A stretch of 64,000 nt of DNA. Source: Coriobacteriaceae bacterium. GTDB lineage: Bacteria > Actinomycetota > Coriobacteriia > Coriobacteriales > Coriobacteriaceae. Positions 35,057-43,752 of this stretch are shown piece after piece; the stretch's first letter is position 1, and the number at the start of each line of letters is the position of its first letter. A program made the position numbers and the translations under genes. Where the stretch lies: positions 1,674,001 through 1,738,000 of the forward strand of contig DAJPGB010000001.1 of the NCBI GenBank assembly GCA_025992855.1. Reading direction: 5' to 3'. The notes below the pieces were generated by a model that had not been told where the DNA came from, made no database searches, and saw only the letters and a program-made list of their open reading frames with translations.

Positions 35057-35926
35057 TTACTCGCCACGGACCAGACGGTCAAAGGCAACGACGGTAATGG
35101 TGTCGCCGAGCTCCTTGGAGACCTGCTCAGCGTACTTCTTGATGGTGAGGGAGCTGTCCTTGATGAACTCCTGCTCGGTGAGCACGGACTGCTTGTAGAA
35201 CTTCTCCAGACGGCCGACAGCCATCTTCTCCTGGATAGCCTCGGGCTTGCCGGACTCGGCAGCCTGAGCCATGTAGATCTGCTTCTCGTGCTCGACGGTC
35301 TCGGCCGGAACCTGATCGCGGGTAGCGCAGATCGGGGCGACGGCGGCAACCTGAAGGGCAACGTCGTGAGCGAAGGTCTTGAAGGACTCAGCCTGAGCGG
35401 TCTCGGCCTTCTCGAAGGCGAACTCGACGAGGACGCCGATCTTACCACCCATGTGGATGTAAGAAGCGAGCGCGCCGTTCTCGGCCTTGCGGGCAGCGAA
35501 GCGGGAGATCTTCATGTTCTCGCCCATGATGTGAATCATCTCGGTGAGCTCGGAGGAAACGGTCTCCTCGCCCATCGGCTTCTCGAGCAGAGCGTCGACG
35601 TCAGCAGGCTCGGTGGTAGCGACAACCTCAGCGACCTTGGAAGCAAAGCCAGTGAACTTGGCGTTGGAGCCAACGAAGTCGGTCTCGCAGGAGAGCTCAA
35701 GCAGAGCGCCGGTCTTGCCATCCTCGGAGACGAACGCGGCTACAGCGCCCTCGTTGGTCTCGCGGCCAGCCTTCTTAGCAGCCTTGGCGAGGCCGTTCTT
35801 GCGCAGAACGTCGACAGCGGCGTCCATGTCGCCGTCAGCCTCGACGAGAGCCTTCTTGCACTCCATCATCGGGGAGTCGGTCATCTCGCGGAGCTGCTTG
35901 ACCATAGCGGCGGTAATCTGGGCCAT
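35057..35926 (-). CDS. tsf: Elongation factor Ts
   Basis: Nucleotide exchange factor for EF-Tu. 289 residues: N-terminal UBA-like domain (VKQLREMTDSPMMECKKAL), then the core with ETDFVGSN and the dimerisation region. ATG 35926 (AAAGGA upstream); a short in-frame extension of five codons is less likely. Confidence 0.96.
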   Translation of the reverse strand: MAQITAAMVKQLREMTDSPMMECKKALVEADGDMDAAVDVLRKNGLAKAAKKAGRETNEGAVAAFVSEDGKTGALLELSCETDFVGSNAKFTGFASKVAEVVATTEPADVDALLEKPMGEETVSSELTEMIHIMGENMKISRFAARKAENGALASYIHMGGKIGVLVEFAFEKAETAQAESFKTFAHDVALQVAAVAPICATRDQVPAETVEHEKQIYMAQAAESGKPEAIQEKMAVGRLEKFYKQSVLTEQEFIKDSSLTIKKYAEQVSKELGDTITVVAFDRLVRGE

Positions 35927-35971
35927 TGTGGTTCCTTTCAAAGAGATGAAAAAGAATTAACTAAGACTGAT

Positions 35972-36700
35972 TTACTCGGCCTTGGGCTCAGCGGCCATCT
36001 CGGCCTCGGAGACCTGCTCCTTACCGGAGCCAGCGAGGCAGGCGTCAGCCATGAGCTCGCACATAAGGGTGACAGCGGAGATAGCGTCATCGTTGCAGGG
36101 GATGCCGTACTCGACCTCGTCGGGATCGGAGTTGGTGTCGATCAGAGCGACGACGGGGATGTTCAGGCGCTGAGCCTCCTTGATGGCGTTCTCCTCGCGC
36201 TTAGTGTCGATGACGAAGAGAGCCTGGGGCAGACCCTTCATGTCGCGGGCGCCACCGAGGTTGGTCTGGAGCTTGGTGAGCTCCTTACCGAGAACAGCCT
36301 GCTCCTTCTTGGGGAGCACTGCCATGCGGCCGTCCTCGACCATGGCCTCGAGCTCCTCCATGCGGTTGATGCGGGAGCGGATGGTAACGAAGTTGGTCAG
36401 CATACCGCCGAGCCAACGCTGGTTGATGTAAGGCATGTTGGCGCGCTCAGCAGCGTTCTTGACGGCCTCCTGAGCCTGCTTCTTGGTGCCGACGAACAGC
36501 ACGTTGCCGCCCTTGGCGACGTTCTTGACGAAAGTATAGGCCTGGTCGGCGTCGAGGATGGTCTGCTTGAGGTCAAGGATGTAGATGCCGTTGCGCTCAC
36601 CGAAGATGAACGGCTTCATCTTGGGGTTCCAGCGACGGGTCTGGTGACCGAAGTGGCAGCCGGCCTCGAGCAGGGTGCGGATATTAATCTTGGTAGCCAT
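35972..36700 (-). CDS. rpsB: 30S ribosomal protein S2
   Basis: Small-subunit protein, 242 residues, with LLEAGCHFGHQTRRWNPKMK at the N-terminus and QRWLGGMLTNF. ATG 36700 with AGGAGG upstream. Transcribed with tsf from the promoter at 36842-36870; the 5' leader is about 135 bases. Confidence 0.97.
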   Translation of the reverse strand: MATKINIRTLLEAGCHFGHQTRRWNPKMKPFIFGERNGIYILDLKQTILDADQAYTFVKNVAKGGNVLFVGTKKQAQEAVKNAAERANMPYINQRWLGGMLTNFVTIRSRINRMEELEAMVEDGRMAVLPKKEQAVLGKELTKLQTNLGGARDMKGLPQALFVIDTKREENAIKEAQRLNIPVVALIDTNSDPDEVEYGIPCNDDAISAVTLMCELMADACLAGSGKEQVSEAEMAAEPKAE

Positions 36701-36841
36701 GTTAAACCTCCTGTGGTTTGCCTCCGCGCGGGGTCATCCTCCAAAACCAACCCGGACATGTGCTACCAAAGCCCGGGCACCACGGTATGAAGTAGCCGCG
36801 CGTGCGTGATAAAAACATGTTGCCGTGAAGCAACCCGATGA

Positions 36842-36870
36842 ATGATAGCAGGAATGCTTCTTCATGCCAA
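36842..36870 (-). promoter_or_regulatory. rpsB-tsf promoter
   Basis: The minus strand reads TTGGCA (36865-36870), 17 bases, TATCAT (36842-36847), with TGC before the -10. It lies between the xerC stop and rpsB. Confidence 0.75.
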
Positions 36871-36919
36871 CCCGCAATCAAAACCACACACCTTAGTGCG
36901 GCGCGGGACGTCCCAGCCA

Positions 36920-37840
36920 CTATTCGCCTCGGGGATGGGCTTGAGCCACGGCACGTTTGAGCCGATCGGGTGTGAGATGCGTGTAGATCTGCGTCGTGGA
37001 CAGGCTCGCATGACCCAGCAGCTCTTGAACCGAGCGCAGGTCCGCGCCGCCCTCGAGCAAGTCGGTCGCAAAGGTATGGCGCATCGCATGCGGGGCGATG
37101 TCGGCCGGAATGCCGGCGAGCGTCGCCAACATATGAAACCGCCGCCTGAGTATGGCGGCACTCATGCGATTACCGCGCGCCGATATAAGCAGCGGATGCG
37201 GCCCGGTAGCGGGGTCACGACGCTTTGCCTGAGCGAGCAACTCCGGCCTCCCCTCCTCAATATAGAGACGCGTCGCCTCGAGCGCACGACGATACAGAGG
37301 GACGATACGTTCTTTGCTCCCCTTGCCCCACAGGCGCAGCGTGCGTTCGGACCTCGCAATGGACTCCACATTGAGTGCTGCGAGCTCAGAGATACGGGCG
37401 CCCGAGGCATAGAGCAGCTCGAGCATCGCCGCATCGCGCAGTCCCGCGGGTGTTGAGGTATCAGGCGTCTTGAGCAGCGCCTCCACCTGTTGGGTCGTCA
37501 GCACACCGGGTAGATCGCGCGGGAGCTTGGGCGAGGAAATTGCCGAGACCACATCGCCCTCCACGACCCCCTCGGCAGCCATCCATCGATAGAGCGATCG
37601 GATAGCCGACAGATGCGCCGCAAGCGTTCGGGGAGCCACCTGCTCACGCGAAAGCTCGGCAAGATAGCGGCGAATGGTGCGCACGTCGGCAGCGAAAGCA
37701 TCGATATCCTCGCGCTCGCACCAGGCAGCAAAGCGCTCCAGCCTCGAGCCGTAGGCCGTCACCGTGTTGGGAGAAAGTCCCTCGACACGTGAGATATAGG
37801 CGATAAACGAGTCGACGGTGTCGTACAGGTCAAAGGCTAT
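36920..37840 (-). CDS. xerC: Tyrosine recombinase XerC
   Basis: Site-specific recombinase resolving chromosome dimers, presumably at a dif site. All catalytic residues are visible: Arg in SGARISEL, Lys in GKGSKERIVPL, His-Arg in HAMRHTFATDLLEGG, His in LLGHASLSTTQ, and Tyr in IYTHL. The first standard start, GTG 37762, would delete the first helix of the core-binding domain (DTVDSFIAYISRVEGLSPNT). The frame is open up to 37840, where an ATA overlaps the trmFO stop (ATAG) with GGAGG 9 bases upstream; 306 residues would match the family. The start is therefore inferred. Confidence 0.85.
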   Translation of the reverse strand: MAFDLYDTVDSFIAYISRVEGLSPNTVTAYGSRLERFAAWCEREDIDAFAADVRTIRRYLAELSREQVAPRTLAAHLSAIRSLYRWMAAEGVVEGDVVSAISSPKLPRDLPGVLTTQQVEALLKTPDTSTPAGLRDAAMLELLYASGARISELAALNVESIARSERTLRLWGKGSKERIVPLYRRALEATRLYIEEGRPELLAQAKRRDPATGPHPLLISARGNRMSAAILRRRFHMLATLAGIPADIAPHAMRHTFATDLLEGGADLRSVQELLGHASLSTTQIYTHLTPDRLKRAVAQAHPRGE

Positions 37841-39174
37841 GACCGGTCGCCTCCAAACAGATCAGGACGAGTGGCCAGATAGGCATCAAGGGCCTCGAGC
37901 GCACGGTCCGCATAGGCCTGGTAGCGGTCGCGCTTGCTGCGGCGCTTACCATCCTCGAGTGGCGGCACCAGGCCAAAGTTGACATGCATAGGCTGATAGC
38001 CCACGGTGGCAGGATCGGTCGCATAGCCCACGAGCGCACCCAGGGCGCCCACGCGCGGCAACTCGACGCCCGCGACACCGATAGCCTCGGCATAGGTGTT
38101 GAGCGCCGCGAGCAGACCGGTCGCCACGGCTTCCATGTACCCCTCGGTGCCGGTGATCTGACCGGCCAGGCGCACGCCGGTACCGGGCACGGCAAAGGTG
38201 CCATCGAGCACGTGCGGGGCGTCGACAAAGGTATTGCGGTGCATGACACCGTAGCGGAAGAACTCAGCGTTCTCCAGGCCCGGCACCATATGGAAGACGC
38301 GCTTCTGCTCGCCAAAGGTCAGGTTGGTCTGGAAGCCCACCAGGTTATAGGCGGTCTTCTCCTTGTTCTCGGCACGCAGCTGAATCGCCGCCCAGGGGCG
38401 ACGTCCGGTACGCGGGTCGGTGAGGCCGACGGGCTTCATGGCGCCAAAGCGAATGGCGTCCTTGCCGGTACGCGCAACTTCCTCGGCAGGTTGGCAGGCC
38501 TGGAACAGATCGCCGCCCTCAAAGTCTTTGAGCACCACGCGGTCGGCCGTGGTAAGTGCCTCGATAAAGGCCTCGTACTCCTCCTTGTTGAGCGGAGCGT
38601 TGAGATAGTCGCCGCTCCCCTGCTCCTCGTAGCGCGACTGCGAAAACAGCACGTCCATATCGAGCGTGGAGGCATCGACGATCGGCGCCGCGGCATCGAA
38701 GAACGCAAGGGCGTCGCCACCGACGAGCTTCATGACCTCTTCGCTCAGCGCCGGTGAACACAGCGGGCCCGCGGCAATGACCACGTGTCCCTCGGGAATC
38801 TGCGTGACCTCGCCGTGCGCGACCTCGATATTGGGACGGGCGGCAACCTCGGCCTCGACAAGCTCGGAAAACTTGACGCGGTCGACCGCCAGGGCACCGC
38901 CGGCGGGAACAGCCGCGCGATGGGCGCAATCGAGCAGGACTGAACCCATGCGCTTAAGCTCGGCCTTCAGCAAACCAGCCGCGGAATCCGGACGGGTCGA
39001 CTTAAACGAATTGGAGCAGACGAGCTCTGCCAAGTGATCGGTATGGTGAGCCGGGGAGCTAACCTGGGGGCGCATCTCGCACAGCTTTACGGCAAAACCG
39101 CGGTCTGCCAGCTGGATCGCGCATTCCGAACCCGCCAGACCGCCACCGATAACCGTCACCTGATCGAACTGCAT
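37837..39174 (-). CDS. trmFO: Folate-dependent tRNA m5U54 methyltransferase TrmFO
   Basis: Flavoprotein making ribothymidine at tRNA position 54 with methylene-tetrahydrofolate. 445 residues: FAD-binding VIGGGLAGSECA at the N-terminus, NSFKSTRPDSAAGLLKAE, and QITGTEGYMEAVATG near the C-terminus. ATG 39174 with AAAGGTG 7 bases upstream; a TTG two codons earlier is an alternative. Typical Gram-positive dprA-trmFO-xerC order. Confidence 0.95.
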   Translation of the reverse strand: MQFDQVTVIGGGLAGSECAIQLADRGFAVKLCEMRPQVSSPAHHTDHLAELVCSNSFKSTRPDSAAGLLKAELKRMGSVLLDCAHRAAVPAGGALAVDRVKFSELVEAEVAARPNIEVAHGEVTQIPEGHVVIAAGPLCSPALSEEVMKLVGGDALAFFDAAAPIVDASTLDMDVLFSQSRYEEQGSGDYLNAPLNKEEYEAFIEALTTADRVVLKDFEGGDLFQACQPAEEVARTGKDAIRFGAMKPVGLTDPRTGRRPWAAIQLRAENKEKTAYNLVGFQTNLTFGEQKRVFHMVPGLENAEFFRYGVMHRNTFVDAPHVLDGTFAVPGTGVRLAGQITGTEGYMEAVATGLLAALNTYAEAIGVAGVELPRVGALGALVGYATDPATVGYQPMHVNFGLVPPLEDGKRRSKRDRYQAYADRALEALDAYLATRPDLFGGDRS

Positions 39175-39188
39175 CTGCAAACACCTTT

Positions 39189-40124
39189 CTAATTGACACG
39201 TTTTCCATTGTGACCGAAGGGCGTCTGGGCGTGAAGGGCAAACTTGGAGGGCGCATACCTTCCATCCATCATGCGCTCGATAAGGCCCTCGAGTTCAAGC
39301 GAACCCAAGAGTTTGAGTACGCCGACAGCATCGAGCGAGACGAGCGCCGCGATGTCGTCGACCTTGAGCGGAGAGGCGATGAGCGCATGCATCACGGTCT
39401 GCTGTGTTGGATCCAGGTCGGCAATGCCGGGAGCATCGGGGCGCGAGTAGCGCAGGGTGCCGTAGATGCGTGAGATAGCCATCTCGATAGATTCCTCGTC
39501 GATGATGCAGCAGGCACCGTTCGCAATGAGGTAATTCGTGCCACGCGACTCGGGCGATAGGATCGACCCCGGCACGACAAGAAGTTCGCGCCCCAAATCC
39601 ATAGCAGCCTCGGCTGTAGAAAACGTCCCGGAAGGCATACCCGCCTCGGAAACAAAGAGGGCTTGCGACAGGGCCGCGATCACGCGATTGCGGCGCGGAA
39701 AGGCAAACTTGCGCGGACCCATGCCCCACGGAGAGATCGACACGACCGCGCCACCCGTATCGAGCGTGCGCATAATAAGCCCCGCGCTCGAACGCGGGTA
39801 GACCACGTCGGCGCCCGTCCCCAGCACCACGACGTGTTTGCCGCCGGCGTTGACCGCAGCCCAACCCGAGGCCTGGTCACAACCGACCGCGCCGCCCGAA
39901 ACTACCGTCACTCCCGCCTCGACCGCCACCTTTGCCGCAAGCTCTGCCACGGCAAGACCATACGGCGAGGCCTTGCGCGCGCCGATGATGGAGAGCGCGG
40001 GTGTCGAAAGCACCTCGGGATTGCCACGCACATAAAGCGTCTGGGGTACATCAGAAAGCTCCAATACGGTCTCGGGATACAACGTATCACCTGGATGCAG
40101 CTCAAAGGTCCCCTCGGCTATCAT
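39189..40124 (-). CDS. dprA: DNA processing protein DprA
   Basis: Binds incoming single-stranded DNA and loads RecA in natural transformation. 311 residues: a Rossmann fold with IGARKASPYG, VVSGGAVGCDQASGWAAV, LGTGADVVYP and FPRRNRVIAALS, and a C-terminal winged-helix DML1-like domain (about 230-290). The N-terminal SAM domain of longer DprA proteins is absent. The ATG at 40124 overlaps the comM stop as ATGA. Confidence 0.94.
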   Translation of the reverse strand: MIAEGTFELHPGDTLYPETVLELSDVPQTLYVRGNPEVLSTPALSIIGARKASPYGLAVAELAAKVAVEAGVTVVSGGAVGCDQASGWAAVNAGGKHVVVLGTGADVVYPRSSAGLIMRTLDTGGAVVSISPWGMGPRKFAFPRRNRVIAALSQALFVSEAGMPSGTFSTAEAAMDLGRELLVVPGSILSPESRGTNYLIANGACCIIDEESIEMAISRIYGTLRYSRPDAPGIADLDPTQQTVMHALIASPLKVDDIAALVSLDAVGVLKLLGSLELEGLIERMMDGRYAPSKFALHAQTPFGHNGKRVN

Positions 40125-41644
40125 TGGTCCCTCCTTCCCTGGTACATCGCCGCCTCGAGCACATGGTCCTGCGTCACCTGCTCGCTCTCGGCGACGTCAG
40201 CGATTGTACGCGCGATACGCACCAGGCGCACGATGCCGCGGCCCGTGAGATGCGTGCGTTTGGACAGGCCGAGCACACACTTCTCCGCCGCACCATCGAG
40301 CTCAAAGGTCGAAACGACGCCGTCAATGGACCGTGTCTCGTCATCCTCGGCCTCGGCATCCGCATCGTCCATACGGGATTCGCGCCAAGCGCGAAAAGCG
40401 CGACCGCACACAACGTAGTCACGTAACTCAGCTGACGACATACCCTCCGCGCCCTCGATAATCACCTGAGGGTCGGGACGGGTCACATCGATCATCATGT
40501 CGATACGGTCGGCCAAAGGACCGCGCAGTTTAGACCGATAGCGCTCGACCATCGCCGCCGAGCAGCGGCACGGTACCTCACGATCGCCCAAAAAGCCGCA
40601 GGGGCAGGGATTGCTCGCAGCCAGCAGCTGAAAGCGCGACGGGAAGGTAAAGGCCCCGTCGACGCGCACGATCCTCACATAGCCGCGCTCGATGGGCTGA
40701 CGCAGCGTCTGCAGCACACCCGTGGGAAACTCAGCAAGCTCGTCCAAAAAGAGCACGCCGCCATGAGCAAGGCTGATCTCACCCGGGTGCACCGGGCGCC
40801 CACCGCCGATAAGACCTGCGGTCGAAATACTGTGATGGGGACTGCGGAAGGGCCGGTGCCCCGCCAACAAGCCATCAATGTTCTCACCCAAAACCGAATG
40901 GATGCACAGCGCCTCCTGTTGATCCTCAACGGAAAGCTCGGGCAGGATGCCGGTCATACGACGCGCGAGCATCGTCTTGCCCGATCCCGGGGACCCGATC
41001 ATAAGCAAACCGAGCTCACCCGCTGCCGCCAGTGCCATGCCGCGCTTGGCGACCTCCTGCCCCAGTACGTCGGCATAGTCGAGTTCGGGCTCAAAGGTCG
41101 CCTCGAGCACTTCAGAATCCAAGTAGTGCCGCGCGGCATCGCCCATGCCATGGGCAAGCTGAGACAAATGATCGATAAATCCGCAATCCACGCCCGCAAG
41201 CGGCACATGCTGATCGGACCTGCCGGCGATAAAGGACAGCCCCATATCACGCGCCAATAGCTGAAACGCCACCTCGCCCTTGACGGGAAGCACCGTACCG
41301 TCCAAGCCGAGCTCGCCGGCGATAAGGCAGCGATCGAGGTTGTCACGGGGAATCTGCCCATCGGCCGCCAGAACCGCGATGGCGATGGGCAGATCAAAGC
41401 CGCTACCGGTCTTGCGAATATCGCCAGGCGCCAGATTGACCGTAATGCCCGAGCGCGGGATTTCGAACCCGGCGGAGCGCATCGCGCAGCGAATACGACC
41501 GCGTGACTCCATCACCTCCATACTCGGAATGCCGAGCATTTGGATGCCCGGAACACCACCGGCAAGCGAGACCTCGACCGTGACGTGAATCGCCTCGACG
41601 CCACGGATGCAGGCCGCGTGAACGGCAAACGTCTCGAACGCCAT
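40121..41644 (-). CDS. comM: ComM / YifB-family Mg-chelatase-like AAA+ ATPase
   Basis: Hexameric helicase that aids branch migration during transformation in some bacteria. 507 residues: an N-terminal Lon-like S5 domain (VEVSLAGGVPGIQMLGIPS), Walker A GSPGSGKT, Walker B GVLFLDELAEF, a zinc-like CPCGFLGDREVPCRC segment, and a C-terminal helical lid. The ATG at 41644 overlaps the yraN stop (TGATG), which rules out the longer upstream frame. Confidence 0.93.
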   Translation of the reverse strand: MAFETFAVHAACIRGVEAIHVTVEVSLAGGVPGIQMLGIPSMEVMESRGRIRCAMRSAGFEIPRSGITVNLAPGDIRKTGSGFDLPIAIAVLAADGQIPRDNLDRCLIAGELGLDGTVLPVKGEVAFQLLARDMGLSFIAGRSDQHVPLAGVDCGFIDHLSQLAHGMGDAARHYLDSEVLEATFEPELDYADVLGQEVAKRGMALAAAGELGLLMIGSPGSGKTMLARRMTGILPELSVEDQQEALCIHSVLGENIDGLLAGHRPFRSPHHSISTAGLIGGGRPVHPGEISLAHGGVLFLDELAEFPTGVLQTLRQPIERGYVRIVRVDGAFTFPSRFQLLAASNPCPCGFLGDREVPCRCSAAMVERYRSKLRGPLADRIDMMIDVTRPDPQVIIEGAEGMSSAELRDYVVCGRAFRAWRESRMDDADAEAEDDETRSIDGVVSTFELDGAAEKCVLGLSKRTHLTGRGIVRLVRIARTIADVAESEQVTQDHVLEAAMYQGRRDQ

Positions 41645-42129
41645 CACGACACCTGCCAATCGAACGCGTTGTACTGATGCTCGATCTCGGCGATATGCCC
41701 GCCGCGAATGGTGACACCCACGGCATCGAAGCGAATCGCCTTGAGCGGATAATGCTCCATGAGATAGCAACTTGCGATGCGGCGGTAGCGGCGTTGCTTT
41801 TGGGCGTCCACGGCCTCCTCGGGAAAGACCCGCGTGCTGCAATCCAGTGCGACGCGTCTGGTCTTGACCTCGGCCATCACCACGACATCGTCGAGCTCAT
41901 CGAGCAGCACCAGATCGGCCTCGCCCTCGGTGCAACGATAACCCTGCTCCAGCAAGGTGTAGCCGCGCTCGTTAAAGTAGTCGATGGTGATCAGCTCGCC
42001 CAGCATGCCCAGCTCGCGGGGACTGAGTCCCTTGATAAACTCGGGCGTCATCGCCCCGCAGTCGAGCTCGCCGTTTTCCCAACGCTCCTTGAGCTGCTGC
42101 GTCTTGCTCTTTTTGCTTGCGGCACTCAT
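41644..42129 (-). CDS. yraN: YraN (UPF0102) nuclease-fold protein
   Basis: 161-residue PD-(D/E)xK-like protein of uncertain function, often next to comM and dprA. Motif: GLSPRELGMLGELITIDYFN, then GEADLVLL and VVVMAEVKTRR, with the Asp and Glu-x-Lys expected of the fold. The N-terminus (about 1-35) is charged and non-conserved. ATG 42129 with AAGGAG upstream. It is the first gene after the shared competence motif. Confidence 0.88.
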   Translation of the reverse strand: MSAASKKSKTQQLKERWENGELDCGAMTPEFIKGLSPRELGMLGELITIDYFNERGYTLLEQGYRCTEGEADLVLLDELDDVVVMAEVKTRRVALDCSTRVFPEEAVDAQKQRRYRRIASCYLMEHYPLKAIRFDAVGVTIRGGHIAEIEHQYNAFDWQVS

Positions 42130-42200
42130 GGGGTCTCCTTTCCCGCACGCTGCATTGCCCCGATGATGAGGGCACCTTTCATGCGGGTAAGTACCGGAAG

Positions 42201-42220
42201 CAAACCAAAAGCTGACCAAA
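42201..42220 (-). promoter_or_regulatory. Shared competence-operon motif, copy B
   Basis: Identical 20 bases to 13842-13861 and in the same orientation; its nearer edge is 72 bases from the yraN ATG. It begins 8 bases after the T tract of the rnhB terminator. Confidence 0.65.
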
Positions 42221-42227
42221 TGCCGTC

Positions 42228-42269
42228 AAAAAACGGGCCGTACGCAGCAATGGTGTTGCATACGGCCCG
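42228..42269 (-). terminator. Terminator of rplS-rnhB
   Basis: An 11-base-pair stem CGGGCCGTATG / CGTACGGCCCG with one mismatch, 14-base loop, then TTTTTT on the minus strand, 50 bases after the rnhB stop. Confidence 0.9.
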
Positions 42270-42318
42270 CTACCAGCAGGTTTATAAAACCCCTGAGGTC
42301 CCTGTCTCCACAATTGAC

Positions 42319-43107
42319 CTAGAAAAGGCGCTCAGTCTGCAGAAAGTTTCCGCAAAAGCTCACGCGGTGCAGTGGACAAAGTCCATGTTTGCGAATGGCC
42401 TCGATATGCTCGGGGCTTGCATAGCCCTTCGACTCGGCCAGATGGTACTCGGGATACTCGGCGTCGTACTCGACCATCATCTCGTCACGCGTGACCTTGG
42501 CCATGATGGACGCCGCGGCGATGCAGGCGATTTTGGCATCACCCTTCACCACGTCGCGCTCGTTGGGAACGGCGCCCAAGGGGTTACCGTCCATAAGCAC
42601 GCAATCGGGCTCGAGCCCCGTATCGGCCACGGCGCCCGCGACAGCGGCTCGAATGGCGCGGGCCATGCCCATCTCATCGATATCCTTAGGCGCGATATGG
42701 CAAAAACCAATTGCCGTCGCCACCTCGGCAATCTTCACTGAGAGCAACTCGCGGCGCGCCGGCGTGAGCTTTTTGGAATCGTTGATGCCCCAGACGCGCG
42801 GCTCCATAGGAAGGCAGACAGCGCATACCGTCAAAGGACCGGCCACCGATCCGCGACCCACCTCGTCGACACCAACGACTACCCCATCGCCGCCAAGCTC
42901 ATGCATAAGCTCGTACATGTCATTGACGCGCTCGCGCTCGGCAAGTTCCTTGGCATGGCGCTTAAGAGCACGCTCGCAAGCCTTGATCACCTGTTGGCGC
43001 GGGTCCTCGCGATAATGCTCCACGAGGGCGGGGATCTCCTCAAACGTAGCGCTCGCCAACTCACCGGCAACCTGCGATGCCGAAACCGAGCTCGTCATAT
43101 TGGCCAT
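42319..43107 (-). CDS. rnhB: Ribonuclease HII
   Basis: Removes RNA from RNA-DNA hybrids and single ribonucleotides in DNA. 262 residues with the catalytic GVDEVGRGSVAGP (Asp-Glu), NDSKKLT and VLMDG. An extra N-terminal helical region of about 75 residues precedes the core, as in several Gram-positive RnhB proteins. ATG 43107 with AAGGAGG 9 bases upstream. Confidence 0.95.
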   Translation of the reverse strand: MANMTSSVSASQVAGELASATFEEIPALVEHYREDPRQQVIKACERALKRHAKELAERERVNDMYELMHELGGDGVVVGVDEVGRGSVAGPLTVCAVCLPMEPRVWGINDSKKLTPARRELLSVKIAEVATAIGFCHIAPKDIDEMGMARAIRAAVAGAVADTGLEPDCVLMDGNPLGAVPNERDVVKGDAKIACIAAASIMAKVTRDEMMVEYDAEYPEYHLAESKGYASPEHIEAIRKHGLCPLHRVSFCGNFLQTERLF

Positions 43108-43134
43108 ACCAGGCCCTCCTTGCATGCAAATCAG

Positions 43135-43166
43135 ATAAAAAGAAGGGCCACCCGAAGGTGACCCTT
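43135..43166 (-). terminator. Terminator or attenuator after rplS
   Basis: AAGGGCCACC/GGTGACCCTT stem with a TTCG tetraloop on the minus strand, then CTTTTT. It lies between rplS and rnhB, so rnhB is probably expressed by read-through. Confidence 0.85.
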
Positions 43167-43200
43167 GTGTCCAAACGAGTGGACAGACGCTGCGATCTTC

Positions 43201-43542
43201 TTAGCGCTTCTCGGGGATGCGAGCAGCCTTGCCCACCTTGTCGCGGAGGTAGTACAGCTTGGCGCGACGGACGCGACCATGACGGACGACCTCGAGCTTG
43301 GCGATCTTGGGGCTGTGAAGCGGGAAGGTACGCTCAACACCGACACCGAAGGACATCTTGCGGACGGTGAAGGTCTCGCGGGCACCGGCGCCGGCCATGC
43401 GGATGACGTCGCCCTGGAAGACCTGAATGCGCTCGCGGTCGCCTTCCTTAATGCGGTAGTGAACCTTGACGTTGTCGGCGACGCGAACCTGAGGAATGTC
43501 CTCGCGGATCTGCTGACGCTCGATTGCGCGGATGTAATCCAT
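43201..43542 (-). CDS. rplS: 50S ribosomal protein L19
   Basis: Protein at the 30S-50S interface, 113 residues, with VHYRIKEGDRERIQVFQG and FTVRKMSFGVGVERTFPLHS. ATG 43542 with AAGGA 7 bases upstream. Own promoter at 43612-43639. Confidence 0.96.
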   Translation of the reverse strand: MDYIRAIERQQIREDIPQVRVADNVKVHYRIKEGDRERIQVFQGDVIRMAGAGARETFTVRKMSFGVGVERTFPLHSPKIAKLEVVRHGRVRRAKLYYLRDKVGKAARIPEKR

Positions 43543-43611
43543 GTGCAATTCCTTACTCTTCTAGAGGTGCCGTACCACCTTGGCCGGCACGTAGTTGAAC
43601 AAACGTATTCG

Positions 43612-43639
43612 AGTATACACGCGCGGGTTTCTGCTGCAA
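43612..43639 (-). promoter_or_regulatory. rplS promoter
   Basis: The minus strand reads TTGCAG (43634-43639), 16 bases, TATACT (43612-43617). Confidence 0.75.
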
Positions 43640-43684
43640 GAACATTTTTTTACGCAGACAAAAAGACAAAACCCGCACATGATA

Positions 43685-43714
43685 ACCGCCCGCCTCACGA
43701 ATGAGACGGGCGGT
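43685..43714 (-). terminator. Hairpin after ppdK
   Basis: A 12-bp GC-rich stem with one mismatch (ACCGCCCGTCTC / GAGGCGGGCGGT on the minus strand), 38 bases after the ppdK stop; the U tract is weak. Confidence 0.55.
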
Positions 43715-43752
43715 ATGAAGGGGCGCTACGCTAGGCGTCGATGCGCAGGGGG

